Assembly: GCF_037893185.1 (NCBI RefSeq)
Contig: NZ_CP140772.1
Location: forward strand, 372,001 to 436,000
Direction: 5' to 3'
DNA: 64,000 nt
Source: Chitinophaga sp. 180180018-3
GTDB taxonomy: Bacteria; Bacteroidota; Bacteroidia; Chitinophagales; Chitinophagaceae
The translations under genes and the position numbers were made by a program. This document shows positions 60,208 to 64,000 of the stretch, piece after piece; position 1 is the first letter of the stretch; each line of letters starts with the position of its first letter. The notes under the pieces were generated by a model. That model did no database searches, was not told the DNA's origin, and saw nothing but the letters and a program-made list of their open reading frames with translations.

Positions 60208-61779
60208 ATGGTTATCGAAATCAAAGTCCCTACGGTAGGAGAATCTATTAGCGAGGTAACAATTGCAAAGTGGTTGAAGAAAGACGGAGATTATGTGCAG
60301 CAGGACGAGGTGTTGTGCGAAATGGAATCAGAGAAGGCAACTTTTGAACTGAATGCGGAAAAAGCAGGCGTTTTGAAGATTGCAGCGGCGGCTCAGGAAG
60401 GCGCTACTTTGAAGATTGGTGATGTAACCTGCACAATCGATACAGATGCAGCCGCTCCTGCACAAGGTGCAGCCGCACCGGTGGCAGCAGCTCCTGCGGC
60501 TCCGGCAGCTGAACCCGCTCCTGCTCCGGCAGCAGCGCCAGCGCCAGCTGTAAACAAAGGGACCATTGAGATGAAAGTACCTACTGTGGGCGAATCTATC
60601 AGTGAGGTTACGCTGGTGAAATGGATCAGGAAAGATGGTGACTATGTTGAACGCGATGAAGTGGTTTGTGAACTGGAGTCAGAGAAAGCAACCTTTGAGC
60701 TGAATGCCGAAGAAGCTGGTGCACTCATCACAGTAGCTAAAGAAGGCGAAACATTAAAAATAGGCGATGTAGCCTGCAAAATAGATACCAGCGTACCGCG
60801 TCCGGCAGGTAAAGCTGCTCCGGCTGCCGCCGCTCCGCAACCGGCTGCTGCCACCCCTGCAGCACAGCAGGCGCCTGTAACCAGCATCCCGAACGATGTG
60901 AAGGCTACACCGGTAGCTGCTGCCGTAATCGCAGACAAACATGTGGATCCGTCCAGCATCAAAGGCTCCGGCGCTCATGGTAAGATCATGAAAGATGATG
61001 TGTATGCTGCCCTGAAAAATCCGGGTGTGGCCATCGGTCAGGAAATGTTCAGCCGTCAGGAACGTCGTGAAAAAATGAGCAACCTGCGTAAAACAGTTTC
61101 CCGCCGCCTGGTAGAAGCTAAAAATACCACCGCTATGCTCACCACCTTCAACGAGGTGGATATGACAGAAATCATGGCGCTGCGCGCGAAGTATAAAGAC
61201 CTGTTCAAAAAACAACACGAAGTGAACCTGGGCTTCATGAGCTTCTTCACCAAAGCCTGTTGTTTTGCACTGCAGGAATTCCCTTCTGTAAATGCTTACA
61301 TCGACGGAGAAGAACTGGTGTACCACGATTACTGCGATATCTCCATCGCGGTGTCGGCTCCGAAAGGACTGGTGGTACCGGTGATCCGCAACGCTGAAAG
61401 CCTGGATATGGCGGGTATTGAAAAGGCAGTATTGGAACTCGCTACCAAAGCGCGTGAGAACAAACTGACCATGCCGGAAATGACAGGTGGTACTTTCACC
61501 ATTACTAATGGTGGCGTATTCGGTTCACTGATGAGCACTCCTATCATTAACATTCCGCAATCAGCGATCCTGGGTATGCACAAAATCCAGGAACGCCCGA
61601 TGGCCATAAATGGCCAGGTTGTAATTCGCCCGATGATGTACATTGCACTGAGCTATGATCACCGCATCATCGACGGCCGCGAATCTGTAAGCTTCCTGGT
61701 AAGAGTAAAAGAAATGCTGGAAAGCCCCGAACAACTGCTGTTCGGTAAAGATCCGCTGAAGGCATTACTGAAACTTTAA
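60208..61779 (+). CDS. odhB: 2-oxoglutarate dehydrogenase E2 (dihydrolipoyl succinyltransferase) with two lipoyl domains
   Basis: The 523-residue protein has two nearly identical lipoyl domains, about 1-77 and 118-193, with lipoylated Lys43 and Lys160 each in the motif [12 protein letters not shown], separated by an Ala/Pro-rich hinge. A peripheral-subunit-binding domain follows (about 235-270; [20 protein letters not shown]), then the catalytic acyltransferase domain with [16 protein letters not shown]. It transfers the succinyl group to CoA. Typical SucB has one lipoyl domain and about 400 residues, so this protein is larger by one lipoyl module. Confidence 0.93.
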   Translation: MVIEIKVPTVGESISEVTIAKWLKKDGDYVQQDEVLCEMESEKATFELNAEKAGVLKIAAAAQEGATLKIGDVTCTIDTDAAAPAQGAAAPVAAAPAAPAAEPAPAPAAAPAPAVNKGTIEMKVPTVGESISEVTLVKWIRKDGDYVERDEVVCELESEKATFELNAEEAGALITVAKEGETLKIGDVACKIDTSVPRPAGKAAPAAAAPQPAAATPAAQQAPVTSIPNDVKATPVAAAVIADKHVDPSSIKGSGAHGKIMKDDVYAALKNPGVAIGQEMFSRQERREKMSNLRKTVSRRLVEAKNTTAMLTTFNEVDMTEIMALRAKYKDLFKKQHEVNLGFMSFFTKACCFALQEFPSVNAYIDGEELVYHDYCDISIAVSAPKGLVVPVIRNAESLDMAGIEKAVLELATKARENKLTMPEMTGGTFTITNGGVFGSLMSTPIINIPQSAILGMHKIQERPMAINGQVVIRPMMYIALSYDHRIIDGRESVSFLVRVKEMLESPEQLLFGKDPLKALLKL

Positions 61780-61803
61780 TCTTATTGTAGTGAAATAAAA
61801 TTT

Positions 61804-61833
61804 GAAGCCGGTCTGTAGCAGGCCGGCTTTTTA
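61804..61833 (+). terminator. Intrinsic terminator after odhB
   Basis: AAGCCGG (61805-61811) pairs with CCGGCTT (61823-61829), extended by G-U pairing, and a T-run follows. Confidence 0.8.
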
Positions 61834-61858
61834 ATTAGCTACCAGCTAAAAACAATTT

Positions 61859-63016
61859 ATGTCTCGTTGGGAAAATTATCTGGCATCTGCAGAGAAAATA
61901 ATAAACGCCTATAAAGGCGGTCTTCCATTACATCATTTCCTGAAATCATTTTTCAAGGAACATCCGTACATGGGAGGGCGCGACCGTCGCTGGATTTCGC
62001 AGCTGGTGTATCATTATTTCCGTTTAGGGCAGTGGGGACAAGCATTGCCGGTGAGAGAAAGAGTGATAGCCGGAACATTCCTGTGTGAAGCCGTTTCCAG
62101 CGATTTCCTGGCTGCTGTTAAACCCGAATGGAATCAGCAGATCGGGCAACCACTTTCAGAAAAGAAAGCATTACTGCCTGTATCGTTGCAGGCTGCCGAC
62201 CTTTTCCCCTGGCAGGATGAGCTCTCTGAAAATATTGATGGGGAGGCATTTGCAGGTGCTGTGCTGAAACAGCCACACCTGTTTATTCGCGTACGGAATA
62301 ATAAGCTCGACAAAGTACGGTTGTTACTCGATCAGGCCGGAATATCCTATGAGGTGGACGACAATCGGGCTACGGTGGCGCTTCCCAACGGCACTAAAAT
62401 AGAAACGATTATTACAGAGAGAAGCTGGTATGAAATACAGGATGCTTCCAGTCAGCAAACAGGTATGCTGTTTCACCCGGCCAGCCATCAGCGCTGGTGG
62501 GACTGCTGTGCTGCCAGTGGAGGGAAATCCATTCTGTTGAAAGACCAACAACCCGATATACAGCTGTTGGTATCTGATGTAAGAAGATCGATTATTGAAA
62601 ACCTGCAGCAACGTTTTGCAACAGCAGGTATAAAAAATTACGACGCCCGTGTAGCAGATCTTACCTCTGTTAATCTCTCTGAAACCATGCGTGGCCGGCA
62701 ATTCGACGGTATTATCCTCGATGCGCCCTGCAGTGGTTCAGGTACCTGGGGCCGCACTCCCGAAAGCATCTCTTTCTTTCATAAAAATGAAATAACAAAA
62801 TATCAGCAGTTACAAAAGCGTATATCCGATAGCGTTATACCTTTCGTGAAGAAAGGAGGAAGTCTTATTTATATTACCTGTTCGGTATTCCGGCAGGAGA
62901 ATGAAGAAGTGGTTAGCTTTATTGAAGAAAATAGTGATTTAAGAAGACAGGAAGGTGGTGTAATTCGCGGCTACGATCACGGTGCGGATACGATGTATGC
63001 GGTGAGGCTTTCATAA
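61859..63016 (+). CDS. RsmB/NOP-family RNA (cytosine-C5)-methyltransferase
   Basis: The 385-residue protein has the Rossmann fold and two-cysteine chemistry of m5C RNA methyltransferases: the motif IV DAPCSGSGTWGRTPE (nucleophile-partner cysteine) and the motif VI ITCSVFRQENEEVV (catalytic cysteine), with CCAASGGKSILL as SAM motif I. The N-terminal region is an NusB-like or RsmB-type helical domain of about 100 residues. The likely product is 16S rRNA m5C967, as in E. coli RsmB, but other NOP-family targets cannot be excluded. Monocistronic; a terminator precedes it. Confidence 0.87.
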   Translation: MSRWENYLASAEKIINAYKGGLPLHHFLKSFFKEHPYMGGRDRRWISQLVYHYFRLGQWGQALPVRERVIAGTFLCEAVSSDFLAAVKPEWNQQIGQPLSEKKALLPVSLQAADLFPWQDELSENIDGEAFAGAVLKQPHLFIRVRNNKLDKVRLLLDQAGISYEVDDNRATVALPNGTKIETIITERSWYEIQDASSQQTGMLFHPASHQRWWDCCAASGGKSILLKDQQPDIQLLVSDVRRSIIENLQQRFATAGIKNYDARVADLTSVNLSETMRGRQFDGIILDAPCSGSGTWGRTPESISFFHKNEITKYQQLQKRISDSVIPFVKKGGSLIYITCSVFRQENEEVVSFIEENSDLRRQEGGVIRGYDHGADTMYAVRLS

Positions 63017-63134
63017 GTCAGAGGTCTTTATTAGTTTTAGGCGGAGCAATGGATATCCGGAAGATGTAAATACCGTGTATCAACCATATCGCCAACGAGG
63101 GCGCTGTGCAATTCGTTAAACATAAACTTAATTT

Positions 63135-64000
63135 ATGAAAGTGAACAGATCAATACCTATGTTATTGGGTATGCTTGCGTTATTCGGATCCAACGTACAT
63201 GCACAGTCAGCAAAGCAAAAACCCAATGTAATTCTGATTTACTCCGATGACCAGGGATGGGCCGACATGGGCGCATATGGCTCCAAAGACCTGTATACAC
63301 CTGTGCTCGACAGTCTTGCTCACAGCGGGGTAAGGTTCACGCAATTCTACGCAGCATCTCCCATATGTTCTCCATCGAGGGCATCACTGCTCACGGGCAG
63401 GTATCCGCAGCGGGCCGGATTGCCGGAGATGGCCTCCTCTCAAAAGGGAGTAGAAGGGATGCCCGGCGCGCAGTATACAATGGGGGAGCTGTTCCGTGAT
63501 GCCGGCTATCAGACAGCACATATCGGCAAATGGCATGTGGGATATACTCCCGAAACGATGCCGAATGCACAGGGATTCAACTACTCCTTTGGCTTTATGG
63601 GAGGTTGTATTGATAACTACTCGCATTATTTTTACTGGAACGGTCCTAACCGCCATGACCTCTGGCGCAACGGCCAGGAAGTATATGAATCGGGTTCCTT
63701 CTTTCCTGATCTGATGGTCAGAGAGGCCGGCCAGTTCATGGAAAATAACCGGAACAAACCCTTCTTTTTGTACTTCGCGATTAACATCCCGCATTATCCG
63801 TTACAGGGAGAGAAAAAATGGCTGGATTATTACCGGAACAAGGGCGTAGCTTCGCCCAGGGATCAATATGCCGCCTTTGTATCCACCATGGATGAGAAGA
63901 TCGGGGCGCTGATGGCTAAGCTGAAAGCATTGGGGCTGGCAGATAATACGATCGTTATTTTTCAGCCGGATCAGGGCTTTTCTACTGAAGACCGTACGTT
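63135..64000 (+). CDS. Exported sulfatase (formylglycine-dependent), 5' part
   Basis: The first 288 residues run off the window. The signal peptide ends near residue 23 (SNVHAQ). The mature part starts KPNVILIYSDDQGWADMG with the metal-binding Asp38-Asp39 and has the type I sulfatase signature with Cys78 in CSPSRASLLTGR, to be converted to formylglycine by a maturation enzyme. HIGKWHVG supplies further active-site residues. The FGly motif is the CxPxR form. It resembles arylsulfatases and N-acetylgalactosamine-sulfatases of glycan-degrading Bacteroidota; the polysaccharide target is unknown. A polysaccharide-utilisation locus could begin here. No stop codon is reached, so the gene extends beyond 64000. 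Confidence 0.9.
   Translation, partial: MKVNRSIPMLLGMLALFGSNVHAQSAKQKPNVILIYSDDQGWADMGAYGSKDLYTPVLDSLAHSGVRFTQFYAASPICSPSRASLLTGRYPQRAGLPEMASSQKGVEGMPGAQYTMGELFRDAGYQTAHIGKWHVGYTPETMPNAQGFNYSFGFMGGCIDNYSHYFYWNGPNRHDLWRNGQEVYESGSFFPDLMVREAGQFMENNRNKPFFLYFAINIPHYPLQGEKKWLDYYRNKGVASPRDQYAAFVSTMDEKIGALMAKLKALGLADNTIVIFQPDQGFSTEDRT

Noticed and set aside
63257..63794. Short frames on both strands at the right edge
   Set aside because: They lie inside the sulfatase reading frame that starts at 63135 and runs off the window.

Overview
The window reads as a chromosomal segment of a Bacteroidota bacterium, most likely a member of the Chitinophagaceae close to Chitinophaga. The reasons are PorP/SprF-type and type IX secretion (T9SS) proteins, huge PKD-repeat proteins ending in a gliding-motility-type C-terminal domain, a dialkylresorcinol/flexirubin-type gene set (darA, darB), DUF2795 and head-GIN (DUF2807) proteins, and many TAnnTTTG promoter boxes, the -7 element of this phylum. 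Genus assignment is inference from gene content; there is no rRNA or tRNA gene in the window.

Left part (1-14 kb): the 3' end of a PorP/SprF gene, a decayed fragment of a GlcD-like FAD oxidase, an outer-membrane protein, a two-gene phosphonate unit (phosphonatase-like HAD hydrolase plus FAD oxidoreductase), a LOG-family nucleotide hydrolase, an O-methyltransferase, a glucosaminidase-LysM protein, hpt, a VWA protein, stand-alone RlmK, dnaJ and grpE, and RlmI.

13.9-23.3 kb (minus strand): a secretion and adhesion block. Two very long PKD-repeat proteins (1624 and about 950 aa), each ending in the same type of C-terminal secretion domain, are followed directly by a PorP/SprF partner. Next to them lies a tiny secreted protein that is almost nothing but a T9SS sorting domain.

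23.4-46.2 kb: mostly housekeeping. It holds a TPMT-like methyltransferase, a rhodanese-thioredoxin fusion, an M32 carboxypeptidase, a Nif3-like protein with a zinc-ribbon coiled-coil protein, a TPR protein, recN, fabI, a DUF2795 protein, a LolD-like ATPase, an HDAC-like deacetylase, the PdeM/DEXH pair of the ligase-associated DNA-damage system, an NCS2 purine permease, an S66 LD-carboxypeptidase, an Lrp regulator, an MFS exporter, guaA with a binding-protein-like lipoprotein, and a head-GIN protein.

46.5-55.1 kb (plus strand) is the most distinctive region. It is a compact aromatic-lipid locus of darA, darB, a small unknown protein, a BtrH-like acyltransferase, an ABC exporter pair, an acyl carrier protein, a complete ketosynthase and an overlapping ketosynthase-like protein that has lost its catalytic cysteine. 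Three phased direct repeats sit just upstream of darA. DarB and DarA would make a dialkylresorcinol, the KS/KS-like/ACP set an acyl or polyene chain, the BtrH-like enzyme could join them, and the ABC pair could export the product. Ammonia-lyase, ketoreductase, dehydratase and CoA-ligase genes expected for a full flexirubin pathway are not in the window.

Right end (55-64 kb): an M14 carboxypeptidase, rpsT, sucA and a double-lipoyl odhB, an RsmB-like methyltransferase, and the 5' part of a sulfatase that runs off the edge. Long intergenic hairpins and short dispersed GAATTACGAATT-type repeats recur between genes throughout.
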